The translations under genes and the position numbers were made by a program. Positions 27,092 to 36,184 of a stretch of 46,175 nt of DNA are shown in pieces. The notes beneath the pieces were generated by a model, which had not been told where the DNA came from, searched no databases, and was given only the letters and a program-made list of their open reading frames with translations. Origin of the DNA: a virus; the IMG/VR virus record IMGVR_UViG_3300046011_006569, positions 1 through 46,175 of that record; one strand, written 5' to 3'. Numbering within the stretch: the stretch's first letter is position 1; each line of letters opens with the position of its first letter.

Positions 27092-27574
27092 TCACCAGGC
27101 CACCACGCCGACCTTGGTGCCAGCGGTGTAGTCTACCAGGGTGCCTGCCATGTCGAACGTGTAGACCGTCGCCACGGCGCCGGAAACGGTGCATTGCACC
27201 ACGCCTGGCACCGTGCCGCTCTCGACGGTGCCGATGGCCTTGAACAACGAGAACGTCTCAGTGATGTTGAGCCCGTCGAGGTAGCTCGTCGAAAACGTCG
27301 CCGTGTAGGTGCCAGTGCCGGTGCGCGTCACCACCGGCTTGGTGCTCGCGCCGAGACCGTACTGCTGGCGACAGTTGACGTTGGCCGCCGAGACCGTGCC
27401 CGAGGCCACGCATAGGAAGTCGAACACCGCCTTGGGGCTCGTGCGCGTGCCCTGCGCGGTGTCCTCCGCGTGCCGGTTGTAATCGTCGGCTGGCTGCTCG
27501 TTTACAGGGTTTTCGACGGGCAACGCGTCCTGGTATGGCGCGCCGTACGTGGTGAGGTCTCGCGGTAGCGTCAT
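27092..27574 (-). CDS. Baseplate-associated hypothetical protein (160 aa)
   Basis: MTLPRDLTTYGAPYQDALPV... then a Gly/Thr/Val-rich beta domain (KPVVTRTGTGTYTATFSTSY). Lies between gp47-like and YmfQ-like genes. The beta domain resembles small decoration domains on other tail proteins here. Function unknown. Confidence 0.65.
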   Translation of the reverse strand: MTLPRDLTTYGAPYQDALPVENPVNEQPADDYNRHAEDTAQGTRTSPKAVFDFLCVASGTVSAANVNCRQQYGLGASTKPVVTRTGTGTYTATFSTSYLDGLNITETFSLFKAIGTVESGTVPGVVQCTVSGAVATVYTFDMAGTLVDYTAGTKVGVVAW

Positions 27575-27578
27575 GGCG

Positions 27579-29102
27579 TCACGTCGTGGGCCGCAGCGCG
27601 GCGTGGGCTAGGGTGATGATCTCTGGTGGCTGGCTCGTCGTCGCTGGCACCACGGGGCTCGTGCGCGGCGTGCTGGTGCCTTCATCTACTCGAGCGAGCC
27701 ACGATACGTCCTCGATCTCGTCGAAGTTGCCATCGAGGTCGCTGAGCACCTGCGAGCTCAAGTTGGCAGGGTTAGCCACGTCGATTGCTGGCTGTCTGCG
27801 ACCACGAGGCAAGATGTCCGTGCTCGTTGTTTTTTCGCCAGGTCCCAACGCTCGGATGCTCTGCGCGATGCGTAGCCCGTAGTCTAGGATGCGCGTTGCA
27901 TCGGGCGACACGTAGCTGTTGAGCGGCGAGACGGTGAACCCGCCGTTGACCTGGATCTGCCAGGCCGATGCGCTGCCTGCCACGTTGGTCACGACGTACT
28001 GACGGAAACCACCGAACGCCCCCGTGATGCCGTTGATCGTCACCACCTTGGCCGCGTCCCAGATCGCGATGTGCTGGCCCACCACTGGTGCAATCACGGT
28101 GCGCACGTAGGCCGTCGAGCCGATGAGACCGATGACCTTGCCATCGTCACCACCCATGATGAACGTGCCTCGAGGCCACGGCGAAGCGTCAAGCCAGCCT
28201 CCACCGCTGCCACCTGCCGTGATGGCGTACGGAAGGCTGATGCCGATGAGAACGTCGACGCGGCGTGGCGTGACGGTCGTCACGTTGACCGACTCGTGCC
28301 CAGGTAGCTGCGAGGTGATGTAGCTCGCAACGCTCGAGACGTATTGAGCGTCGACGGTGCGGTTTGCCGCCGTGCTGGCCAGCGCCACGTCGATGCTTGC
28401 TGGCCCTCGCACGGCAGCGTAGACGTACGCCTTTTCGACGGCTGCCGTGGTGGTCTCGGCCCAGGCCTTGACCTGCGCGACGTTGCCGCCTCCCTGCGGA
28501 AACGACAGCCGATCAAAAAGTCTCTGGCGTAGCACCTCCTCGGAGTCCGCATCGCTGCCGCCAGTCAGCCCACCGCTCACCGTGCACGTGGGGAGCAAGA
28601 ACCCGATCGACGCGCTGTCCCACGTGCACGCCACACCCGCACCAAGGTTGCTCGAGGCGCCACCCTCTTGCGCGATGACAGGCACGAGAGCGCCGTTGGC
28701 CACCGATACGCTGGTGCCAGTGGTCTGGTACTTGATGCCGCTCGGGCTAGTGAGCACGTAGCCCGCGGGGATGGTCACAGTGCCCGACGAGACCTGGATC
28801 GCCACGTTGCCCGCTGCGGGGCTCGCCTCGCGCCTGGTGACGCCGTAGACGCTCGCCAGGTCCTCGAGATACTGACCCGTGGCCTCGGTCGGCGAGAGCT
28901 GCGCGATGGTCGCCTGCAAGTTGGCGAACGCGATGCTCACGCGCTTGGAGATGGCGTCGTGCCGGATGTAGTGGTCGCTACCCGGCAGCACGTTAGCCGA
29001 GATGCCACGCCGCGCAAAGCCGAGCACGACGGTGCGCAGCAGCGCCGCGCGCAGCTCGGACGGTGTCGGGTAGTTGGCTTGGTCGACCGCAGGAAGCGTC
29101 AT
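27579..29102 (-). CDS. Baseplate J-like protein, Mu gp47 type (507 aa)
   Basis: Baseplate wedge protein. N-terminal LRTVVLGFARRGISANVLPG, AFANLQATIAQLSPTEATGQ, YLEDLASVYGVTRREASPAA match the gp47 opening. Then GGLTGGSDADSEEVLRQRLF, DRLSFPQGGGNVAQVKAWAE carries the typical GG-x-D-x-E-x-x-x-x-R-R/Q block. Size is usual with a long beta insertion after residue 300. ATG 29102 is chosen; GTG 29108 overlaps the previous stop and is equally possible. Confidence 0.85.
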   Translation of the reverse strand: MTLPAVDQANYPTPSELRAALLRTVVLGFARRGISANVLPGSDHYIRHDAISKRVSIAFANLQATIAQLSPTEATGQYLEDLASVYGVTRREASPAAGNVAIQVSSGTVTIPAGYVLTSPSGIKYQTTGTSVSVANGALVPVIAQEGGASSNLGAGVACTWDSASIGFLLPTCTVSGGLTGGSDADSEEVLRQRLFDRLSFPQGGGNVAQVKAWAETTTAAVEKAYVYAAVRGPASIDVALASTAANRTVDAQYVSSVASYITSQLPGHESVNVTTVTPRRVDVLIGISLPYAITAGGSGGGWLDASPWPRGTFIMGGDDGKVIGLIGSTAYVRTVIAPVVGQHIAIWDAAKVVTINGITGAFGGFRQYVVTNVAGSASAWQIQVNGGFTVSPLNSYVSPDATRILDYGLRIAQSIRALGPGEKTTSTDILPRGRRQPAIDVANPANLSSQVLSDLDGNFDEIEDVSWLARVDEGTSTPRTSPVVPATTSQPPEIITLAHAALRPTT

Positions 29103-29104
29103 GG

Positions 29105-29533
29105 TCACTCACTCAGGGCCGCAAGGGCCGTCTGTTTCGTGCGGGTCTTGAGGTTGGTGAATGCGATGCGCGCGGCGAGCTGGCCTGCGCGCTCCGATAC
29201 GACGTCGATGGTGTCGAGCGTGATGGATCGCTCGACGTTGATCATGTCGCTCAGCGCTGCGATGACGGCCTCTCGGATGCTCGAGATAGCCCGCGGCGTA
29301 ATCTTCGGCGGCACTCGCACGGCACCGCTCACGAGCAGCACCACGCGCTGGCCTGTGTCGTCCATGCCCTCGAATCCGCCCTGCGCGTTGCCCACGTAGC
29401 GCTGCGTCACGAAGTCAATCCGCCTCGAGCTCGTCAGCGTCGTCGGTGGCTTCGCGTTGGCTGCCTCTGGCACGGCGTACCCTGCCGTAACCACGCCGAA
29501 CGGACCCACGCCCATGGCCGAGTAGATGCTCAT
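29105..29533 (-). CDS. Baseplate wedge protein, Mu gp46/gp25-like (142 aa)
   Basis: RRIDFVTQRYVGNAQGGFEG, GAVRVPPKITPRAISSIREA and VIAALSDMINVERSITLDTI correspond to the wedge fold in which LxTxxGeR-like and LxxxExRI blocks occur. The genes on either side (spike and J-like) fix the position. Required for assembly of the baseplate wedge. Confidence 0.65.
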   Translation of the reverse strand: MSIYSAMGVGPFGVVTAGYAVPEAANAKPPTTLTSSRRIDFVTQRYVGNAQGGFEGMDDTGQRVVLLVSGAVRVPPKITPRAISSIREAVIAALSDMINVERSITLDTIDVVSERAGQLAARIAFTNLKTRTKQTALAALSE

Positions 29534-30219
29534 GGCAGCGCGTACACCCTCGTCGAGGGCACCGTGCCAGGCCCCGACTGGATAGCGACAGGCAGCAGAG
29601 CGCCAGATGGCGCGCCCGCAGTCACCTCGAACACAGGCACCCCGCCAAACGTCACGGTGACGTTGCCGCTAGGTGCGATGGTTAGCTCGGTGGCGCCCAC
29701 GGCTGCAGTGATACCAGAGCTCGCGCTCACTGTCGCGGTCGAGCTGCCTGCTGTCACCGTCGTCGAGTCGCCGCTGATGCTCACGCTTGTTGCCTGCGCG
29801 TTCTCGAGCAGGATGGTATCGTTTGGCCCGTCGAGCACCACCTGCACGGGGGTGCCCGCGTTCTCGGTGTAGAGTTCGACCACCTCGCTCTGCTTGACGA
29901 TGCGGATACGCGGCGCGCCATCGGTCACGATGGCTCGGTCACCTGGAGCTAGCGCACCAGCTCGCGTTGCGATGCGATTGTCGCGGCACGCAAACACGCG
30001 CTTCATGTTGCCGTCGACCAGGTACAGCGCGCGGCATGCCGAGCCCTGCGACGCCGCGTTGGGTACAGCGATGTACCCATCGGGACCCCACATCGCTGCA
30101 TCTGCGCCCCAGCCGTCGCCATCGATGCTGTCGCCGATCGTGACATAGACCTCGCCAGATGAAACCTGCGAGCCGAGCACATCCGAGATGTCGGTGAGGT
30201 AATCTGCGTTGCGCGGCAT
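29530..30219 (-). CDS. Baseplate spike protein V, Mu gp45-like (229 aa)
   Basis: Membrane-piercing spike at the tail tip. After an N-terminal SSGEVYVTIGDSIDGDGWG and a central OB-like part (GSACRALYLVDGNMKRVFAC, ALAPGDRAIVTDGAPRIRI), a long beta-helix-like repeat follows (NAQATSVSISGDSTTVTAGS, SSTATVSASSG). ATG 30219 was chosen; the longer frame is shadow. Order hub, spike, gp46, gp47 matches Mu. Confidence 0.75.
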   Translation of the reverse strand: MPRNADYLTDISDVLGSQVSSGEVYVTIGDSIDGDGWGADAAMWGPDGYIAVPNAASQGSACRALYLVDGNMKRVFACRDNRIATRAGALAPGDRAIVTDGAPRIRIVKQSEVVELYTENAGTPVQVVLDGPNDTILLENAQATSVSISGDSTTVTAGSSTATVSASSGITAAVGATELTIAPSGNVTVTFGGVPVFEVTAGAPSGALLPVAIQSGPGTVPSTRVYALP

Positions 30220-30220
30220 G

Positions 30221-30706
30221 TTATGCCCCCACCTGGAGCGCCGACCAGATGTCGATCCACTGGATGGCGAAGTCGGAAGGTCGCTGAATGTAGAAGTGCA
30301 GGTATTTGCACACCGTGTCGAGCTTGGCCTGGCTGTCGATCGGGTCTTGACCGAACGGCCCCACGATGCTGCCAAACTCGGCGATGCCCGCGGCGCTCAC
30401 CGAAATCTCCCACCCCCCGATGCTGGCGGGATCTTCGATGAGCGTGAACAGTGGCGACGAGCTCTCGCGACGCTGCGAGAGATACGCTCGGTATGCAGGC
30501 GGTCCGGCTACGTTGCCCGAGATGTAAAACACCAACGGAAACGAGAACGGCACCGTCGGCGCGCGCGTCGGCAGGTTGGTGAATCCTGCGTCGAAGCCGT
30601 TGGCTCGCACGAGACTCGACGGATACACCTCGTATCCATCGTTTCCGATGACCTTGCTCTGCGAGAACGCGTAGCGGAAATCGCTATAGCTGTTCAGGAT
30701 CGCCAT
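30221..30706 (-). CDS. Baseplate-region hypothetical protein (161 aa)
   Basis: MAILNSYSDFRYAFSQSKVI... with FYISGNVAGPPAYRAYLSQR and a C-terminal KLDTVCKYLHFYIQRPSDFA, IQWIDIWSAL. An extra gene between hub and spike compared with Mu. Possibly a baseplate accessory or hub cap. No family recognised. Confidence 0.65.
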   Translation of the reverse strand: MAILNSYSDFRYAFSQSKVIGNDGYEVYPSSLVRANGFDAGFTNLPTRAPTVPFSFPLVFYISGNVAGPPAYRAYLSQRRESSSPLFTLIEDPASIGGWEISVSAAGIAEFGSIVGPFGQDPIDSQAKLDTVCKYLHFYIQRPSDFAIQWIDIWSALQVGA

Positions 30707-30713
30707 GGTTGCC

Positions 30714-31901
30714 TCACTGTGGGATCTCGCCGAGCACCAGCGCTCCGAGCGGGATGAGCTTCAAGCGTGTACGCTGGCCAGAGTTGCGATCTTGCGAGAG
30801 CTCTCGCTCGAGCACGTACATGGGCTCGTTAATACCAAATGCCTCGCACACGACGTTCGCCACCGTGTCCACCTGCCACACTGCGCCCGTCGCCGACACA
30901 ATACCAGGCACCTCGCACGTAAACTGGTATGCGCTCACCGCTGGCAAGCTAAGCGCAAGCGTGGCGATGTTTTGGCTGCGCTGGATGTCGCGCGCTGTCT
31001 TGTCCTTGATGATGCGTGGCTTGCTTAGCTGAAAGGTCGACGAGTACGCGCTGCGAGCTGGGAGCGCGCTTGCTGGCACTGTGACGTCAGGCTCTGCCAC
31101 CGTTTGCACTGCCTGCTTCTCGGCGCGGGTTCCACGCACGCGCACCTCGGAGAACTGTCCGTCATTCGTGGAGGTGTCGCTGCACGAAAGCATGACGTCG
31201 GCGTCGACCGGATATCGCCCGTTGAAGCTCTGCGCCACGGTGTAGAGCGGCGCCTGTGTGTAGTCAGGCGCGCAAACGAGTAGCTTGCCATCGTAGCTCT
31301 GACGCAGCACCACGCCGAGTCGATTGACGATGCGCGCGCAGAACGCATAGGCCGTCTCGCCCTCTTGCGCCTGACAATCTTGGTGCTTGAGCGCTGGCAC
31401 CGGCACGCCTGTGCCTCGGCCTGATACCGGCTTGCCACTCGCCGCAAACACGCTCGCCGTGTTGTCGCCGATGACAGTGCCGAAGCCGAACGGAGCCATC
31501 ACCTGGAGAATCAGATCGGCGACAGGCACATCGGTTGTTGCGCTAAAGGTCAGGCGCGGGTTGACGCTGGCCTCGTACGCGGCATGGAGCAGCGTCTTGG
31601 CAGTGCACGAGAACACCACGCCGTTTTGCCGCGACAGGTTGCGGCTCACGCTCGAGATGACGTAGGCACCCTGAACAGCGCCGTTCACGTAGATCAGCAC
31701 GAGCTTGCCCTTGACCAGAAGCTGATTGACGCTGGGCAGCATGTCGCGCGTCGGGATCGTCTCGAATGACAGATCGCCCACCGGGTCAGTGAACGTTTCG
31801 CGCAGCGAGAACGATATCCACGAATCGATGACGATCTGCTGGTCATCAAACGCGCGCATCTCGACGACGACGCGCTGTCCGCTGTAGGTTTGCGTGGCCA
31901 T
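30714..31901 (-). CDS. Baseplate hub protein, Mu gp44/gpD-like (395 aa)
   Basis: Central hub on which the spike sits. Begins MATQTYSGQRVVVEMRAFDD, then LLVKGKLVLIYVNGAVQGAY (the hub D1 strands), VSRNLSRQNGVVFSCTAKTL, VADLILQVMAPFG, and AQEGETAYAFCARIVNRLGV with LVCAPDYTQAP. The E-x-A-Y-x-F-x-x-R-I-x-x-x-x-G-V-V-L block is typical of hub proteins. Confidence 0.8.
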   Translation of the reverse strand: MATQTYSGQRVVVEMRAFDDQQIVIDSWISFSLRETFTDPVGDLSFETIPTRDMLPSVNQLLVKGKLVLIYVNGAVQGAYVISSVSRNLSRQNGVVFSCTAKTLLHAAYEASVNPRLTFSATTDVPVADLILQVMAPFGFGTVIGDNTASVFAASGKPVSGRGTGVPVPALKHQDCQAQEGETAYAFCARIVNRLGVVLRQSYDGKLLVCAPDYTQAPLYTVAQSFNGRYPVDADVMLSCSDTSTNDGQFSEVRVRGTRAEKQAVQTVAEPDVTVPASALPARSAYSSTFQLSKPRIIKDKTARDIQRSQNIATLALSLPAVSAYQFTCEVPGIVSATGAVWQVDTVANVVCEAFGINEPMYVLERELSQDRNSGQRTRLKLIPLGALVLGEIPQ

Positions 31902-32785
31902 CAGCCGCCGTAGAACGCGAGCGACGTGCCCGCCTTGATGATGGGCCCAGTCACCAGGCCCGAGTTCAGGCCAAGCGCATCCTCGAACGTGTTGCCGTAG
32001 AGCTTCGCAAACGCGTCAAGCGAGATGTCGTTGGGCAAGGTGATCTGCTGGACATTGCGGTAGTTCTGCGAGGCGCCAGTGGCAGCCTGCGCGCGCAAGC
32101 CCATCGTCAGGCACTCGGACAGCCACTCGACCGGCACGTCGCGCAACAAGTCCTTGACTGCCACTTGCAGCGAGACGGTGTCGGCGTAGCCAGCGATTCG
32201 CTCGGCCTCGCGCGTATAGTCCAGGCTCTGCGTTGGCAACGTGCTCAAGTTGTTCACCGCGAGCTCGAACGACTCGAACCCAAGGCCCTCTGGCACGCTA
32301 TAGCCCGTAAGCTGCATCGCCTGGTCGAGTGCCTTGCCGTACACCTTCGGCGAGAGCTCGGAGCCTGGCAGGCGCACCGTCAGCTCGGTCGGGTCGAAGA
32401 AGCTCTCGACCCACGTCACTTGCAGCGTGATGCCTCCACGGTCCTTCGACGGGTCGACAGTGGCCGACCACGTCATGACGCGGGCGAACATGTTGCCCAG
32501 CACCGGATGCGATAGGCCGTCGATCTTGCCGTTCTCGAGCGAGTCTAGCCACTTCTCCAGCCTTGCTGGAAGCAGGTCAGATGCGATGGTGTTATTGAAC
32601 ACCAGCGTCGCGCGGATGCTGTACGGCGTGCGGCCAGTGTTGTCGTGTGCGGCGCCGTCAACGTACGGATACTTGCGCTCGGCTTGGTCATGCCCTCCGT
32701 CGAATGACGTTTCAAGGCACGGCGCTGTAAGCGCGCCCCACGTGATCTCTTGGAGATTGCCGATCCAATCGTATGCGCCGGACAT
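31901..32785 (-). CDS. DNA circularisation protein, Mu gp43-like (294 aa)
   Basis: Matches the DNA_circ_N pattern: DWIGNLQEITWGALTAPCLE, TSFDGGHDQAERKYPYVDGA, then the AHDNTGRTPYSIRATLVFNN block. These proteins lie between tape measure and hub in Mu-like phages and are part of the tail. The circularisation name is historical. The C-terminal half is variable and helical. Shorter than Mu gpN (about 490). Confidence 0.78.
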   Translation of the reverse strand: MSGAYDWIGNLQEITWGALTAPCLETSFDGGHDQAERKYPYVDGAAHDNTGRTPYSIRATLVFNNTIASDLLPARLEKWLDSLENGKIDGLSHPVLGNMFARVMTWSATVDPSKDRGGITLQVTWVESFFDPTELTVRLPGSELSPKVYGKALDQAMQLTGYSVPEGLGFESFELAVNNLSTLPTQSLDYTREAERIAGYADTVSLQVAVKDLLRDVPVEWLSECLTMGLRAQAATGASQNYRNVQQITLPNDISLDAFAKLYGNTFEDALGLNSGLVTGPIIKAGTSLAFYGG

Positions 32786-32787
32786 GA

Positions 32788-35067
32788 TTAGCCGCCTCCC
32801 AAGGCAATGGCGCTACCAGTGATATTTGCCTTGCCAGCTGCGCCGACTGTCTGAAGCGCAGTCGCTGCCGCGTTTGCGGCTTGCATGAGCTTGTCGAGGG
32901 ATGCTGCGTCAAGTTCTTCAGTTGGCGCAAAACCAAGCGCCTTTTGCTGTGCACCGCTGGCCATCAAACTACGTTCCGAGATGAGTCGATCCACTAGCGC
33001 GGAAGCTTGGTCCGTCTCTTGGCCACCCGTCATTTTTTGACCAAGCGCTCGACCAATCATTGTTGCTGGATTGATCGACTCACTCAGTGTGGGCGTCATG
33101 CTGCCAGTGGTTGCGATTCGCTCAAACGTGGTTCGTGCGCGCGATTCGAGCATCGAACGTTGCATGTCGCCCATGTCGGCGCCGCCCATCGCTGCGGTAT
33201 ATTTGGCGATGAAGTCCTTTTGAGACAGGAACTCCTTGCCGCCGCCTTTGCCAGTTGCAGCAGATGCGCCAGCTAGAGTGCCGGTCGACATCTTGCCTTG
33301 TATTTGTGCAATTTTGCCAGTGGCTTCCATGTGTGCAATCATGGCAGCAGCTTTTTCCTCTGGTGTCTTTGCCGCAGCCAGTTTGCGACCAGCCTTCTCT
33401 TGCTCCTTCTTTGCAACCTCCATCTGCTTGTCTAGCGATGGTCGTTTCTTCTCAAATCCAAGCATTTCGGCAAAGTCCGAAAACGCTTGCATGTTTTCCG
33501 AGATGACGTCAGCCGCAAACTCGAACGCATCAATCATTGCGTCGAGAGCACCGCTCTCTTCAAGCTTCGTAAATGCATCAGCCAATGCTGGGAGTACTCG
33601 ATCCGTAACTTTTCCAGTCGCTTTTTCCCAAGCTGCTGTGATCTTTGCGCTTGTGGATTGCTGCGCCGCAGTTGCCGCTTCTTCGATGGTGTTGCGCGCG
33701 TTTGTAACGTTGGCCGCTTCTTCCAGCTGTTTCCTAACGGCTTCACCAGCCTTGTTTAGGTCTTTGCTGCGTTTCATCTCCTCATTGAATACATCCGAAA
33801 GGATATTGATGATCGGGTCCGCCTGAGCTCCGAACATCTTTCCGAGTTGCGTCTTGTTGCCCTCGGTTTTCTTGAAGGACTCCACCAACACGTCGTTGGT
33901 GTTGCGCAGTTGCCTACCCTTAGAGCCTGCAACAAACACATCCACGCCAGACTTTTGGAACACGTCGGCGTGTGAGGTCATAGCGCGGAACAGGTTTTCG
34001 ACGGCGGAGGTGGCTTGCTCTGCGGAACCACCGCCACGTCTCGCAATCTGCGCAAGCGCACCGACCTGAGCCACACCCCTGACGGTTTTGTCTACGTTGG
34101 CGCCTGCAGCGGCTGCGCTAATGCGGCCCATAAGCGACGCCATGTCCTTTAGCTCAAACTGGCCTTGTGCGCCTTGAATGGCGAGCACTGACAGCGCATC
34201 AGCCATATCCTCCGCGCCTTTGATGTCCATGTTGTTTGACAGTGCCGCCGCTGCTTCGGCCACATCTTGAATCTCTGCACCTGCGGCGCTGGCGACAGTG
34301 GCCAGACTCTTGAGTGTACTCACGTCGAGCACTTGCCCCGTAGCGCCTTGGAAGGCCAACGTGGCCTCGGCCAAACCCTTTGCGGTCTGCCCTGGCATCT
34401 CGCCCGCGGCCTCGTACATGTTCTGCCGGATGGTGCGTGCGTCTAGCATCTTGCCGCCAGACAGGCGCGAGTTGATGGCGATTCGACGAGCCATCTCGTC
34501 GACCTCCATGCCTTGGGCCGTCATGCTGCCGATCGTGGCTACGCCAGCCATCAGACCGGCACCAGCTGCGCCTACCGCAGCCATGCCGAGGTCGCCCATC
34601 AGAGCTCGACGCGACTCGGCTCTTGCCTCACGAGCGCGATCCATTTTGGCCTGTGCCTTGGCTACCTCTCGCGCTCTTGCCTTGGCCGTAGCTTCTGCGG
34701 CTTTGACCTCGGCCTTCGCGGAGCGCTCACGCTCGCGTTCGGATGCCTTGCGAGCCTTGTCCTCGGCGCGTGCCTTGTCTCGTGACGCGCGGGCTTGCTC
34801 TCTCTCAATCTCTCGCAGCACGGCCTTCTCGCGCCCTACACGAGGGTCCGTTGCGGCTGGGCCAGCTCCAGCCCCACCTGCGCCTGCGCCACCGCCACGA
34901 GGCGCGCCAGGGCCACCAGCGCCTGCTGCACCCATAGAGGCTCGCATGCGCTTAGCGGCACGCTCGGCGCGCACGGCTGCGTCCTCTGCGGCCTTGCTAA
35001 TGCCCTTGTAGGCCGCGACCACCGAGTCGGCGCCCGACGCGATGAACTGATAGCGGATGACAGCCAT
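32788..35067 (-). CDS. Tape measure protein (759 aa)
   Basis: Sets tail length and helps DNA entry. The N-terminus has a short strand region, then Gly/Ala-rich and Lys/Arg/Glu coiled coil (EREQARASRDKARAEDKARK). A hydrophobic segment LGMAAVGAAGAGLMAGVATI follows at about 165-185, then the phage_min_tail region (SGGKMLDARTIRQNMYEAAG, KGLAEATLAFQGATGQVLDV, ASAAGAEIQDVAEAAAALSN), and a helical C-terminal part. The last two thirds (about 32800-34250) are lower in GC. The longest gene in the window, right after the tube and chaperone-position genes. Confidence 0.9.
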   Translation of the reverse strand: MAVIRYQFIASGADSVVAAYKGISKAAEDAAVRAERAAKRMRASMGAAGAGGPGAPRGGGAGAGGAGAGPAATDPRVGREKAVLREIEREQARASRDKARAEDKARKASERERERSAKAEVKAAEATAKARAREVAKAQAKMDRAREARAESRRALMGDLGMAAVGAAGAGLMAGVATIGSMTAQGMEVDEMARRIAINSRLSGGKMLDARTIRQNMYEAAGEMPGQTAKGLAEATLAFQGATGQVLDVSTLKSLATVASAAGAEIQDVAEAAAALSNNMDIKGAEDMADALSVLAIQGAQGQFELKDMASLMGRISAAAAGANVDKTVRGVAQVGALAQIARRGGGSAEQATSAVENLFRAMTSHADVFQKSGVDVFVAGSKGRQLRNTNDVLVESFKKTEGNKTQLGKMFGAQADPIINILSDVFNEEMKRSKDLNKAGEAVRKQLEEAANVTNARNTIEEAATAAQQSTSAKITAAWEKATGKVTDRVLPALADAFTKLEESGALDAMIDAFEFAADVISENMQAFSDFAEMLGFEKKRPSLDKQMEVAKKEQEKAGRKLAAAKTPEEKAAAMIAHMEATGKIAQIQGKMSTGTLAGASAATGKGGGKEFLSQKDFIAKYTAAMGGADMGDMQRSMLESRARTTFERIATTGSMTPTLSESINPATMIGRALGQKMTGGQETDQASALVDRLISERSLMASGAQQKALGFAPTEELDAASLDKLMQAANAAATALQTVGAAGKANITGSAIALGGG

Positions 35068-35068
35068 G

Positions 35069-35428
35069 TCACTTCACCAGCTTATCGAGCGCCCGTTGCA
35101 CGGCAGGCACAGCTCGAGCCGATAGGTCGTCGATATTCATGAGGCCACGGTCGTTCACGTAGCTCGCGTAGGCCATGCTGCCTTTCGGGTTTGGTGCAAA
35201 CGGACCTGCAACGAACTCCACCGCAGGGTCGGACACGTCGAGCGCCTTGACGAGCGTACTGGCCTCGAGATAGCCGGTTCGGTTTTGATAGCCATGGGAC
35301 CGCCTTGCCTGCTCCGCAAACGGAGCCACGGCCTCGAACATCGCGCGCTCGACGCTGGCGTGCGAGAGCGCCTTGATCGCGTCGCGCGCCTCGCTGACCA
35401 CGTCCGACATGTCGACCTTGACGATCAC
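35069..35428 (-). CDS. HK97 gp10-like or tail-assembly protein (119 aa)
   Basis: GTG 35428. MIVKVDMSDVVSEARDAIKA then AVAPFAEQARRSHGYQNRTG (the A-x-x-x-A-P-x-x-x-G-N-L/T-R/G-x-L pattern of gp10), and AYASYVNDRG, VQRALDKLVK. The family is a neck/tail-completion protein, but here the gene sits directly before the tape measure. Assignment is by pattern. Confidence 0.5.
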   Translation of the reverse strand: MIVKVDMSDVVSEARDAIKALSHASVERAMFEAVAPFAEQARRSHGYQNRTGYLEASTLVKALDVSDPAVEFVAGPFAPNPKGSMAYASYVNDRGLMNIDDLSARAVPAVQRALDKLVK

Positions 35429-35437
35429 GCTGCCACC

Positions 35438-36181
35438 CTACTCCGTTCCGCTAGCCTTGTCGCGCTCGGCTGCGGCCTGCTCGGCTGCGGCCTGCTCGGC
35501 TGCGACTTGCGCATCGTCATGAATAGCGGATGCCTGCCTAGCTGCGACCAGGCGCGTGGCGAGCACCACGACCAGATGCGACAGCGCCTCTCTCTGAAAC
35601 CTTGCCAGCGCCACCTGGGATGACTCAAGGTCGCTCTGCGAGATGACCGTGACGAGCACGTCGATCTCCTCAGGCGTGAGCACGCGTACACCACCGGCCT
35701 CGCTCGAGCGCACTTCGTTCACGAGCGACAACAGGCTGGCGATCTGGTCCGCTGTCAGCTTTTCGATGATCCACCGCACGCTCGGAAACGCCGGGTGCAT
35801 GCCCTCGACGCCTGGGTCGTTGCCTCGCACCGCCGCGTGCAGGATGGCCGCGGCCTTGGCATCCTGAACGATGTCGTCGTCGCTTTTCAGTTGCTCTCCA
35901 CCCTCGCCAGTTGCGAGCCGAGCCACGTACTCATGCGCGCGTTTGATGGCTATGTCTTGCTCGCCCTTCGTTGGCACCCTCACCCACACCTTGGCTCCAG
36001 GCGTGCCCAAGAGCTCGGACACGTCGTACTCGACTTTGCGCCGGTTGCCTGCGCGCTCGCGCAACGCCTTCGCGAGCTGGCTCTCGTACTCGCCAGGCGC
36101 CACGTCGGGCGAGCTCGCAACGCCTCCGCGTCCGTTCATCTGCCCGAGTCGCTGTGAGATGTTCCCCTGCTGAAACGTCAT
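35438..36181 (-). CDS. Tail assembly chaperone-position protein (247 aa)
   Basis: Mixed helical protein with VWVRVPTKGEQDIAIKRAHE, MHPAFPSVRWIIEKLTADQI and an E-x-D-x-L block (LTPEEIDVLVTVISQSDLES). The C-terminus carries a short repeat QAAAEQAAAE encoded by a 15-bp DNA repeat (about 35461-35505). Lies between tube and tape measure, where tail assembly chaperones are found. No slippery frameshift site was confirmed. Confidence 0.55.
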   Translation of the reverse strand: MTFQQGNISQRLGQMNGRGGVASSPDVAPGEYESQLAKALRERAGNRRKVEYDVSELLGTPGAKVWVRVPTKGEQDIAIKRAHEYVARLATGEGGEQLKSDDDIVQDAKAAAILHAAVRGNDPGVEGMHPAFPSVRWIIEKLTADQIASLLSLVNEVRSSEAGGVRVLTPEEIDVLVTVISQSDLESSQVALARFQREALSHLVVVLATRLVAARQASAIHDDAQVAAEQAAAEQAAAERDKASGTE

Positions 36182-36184
36182 GCG

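Noticed and set aside
34298-35011. 237-codon plus-strand frame opposite the tape measure N-terminus
   Set aside because: Low-complexity Ala/Ser/Arg antisense product of a coiled-coil coding region.
35461-35505. 15-bp tandem repeat as a regulatory element
   Set aside because: It is in frame, encodes an alanine/glutamine-rich helix (QAAAE repeats), and is explained by protein low complexity.
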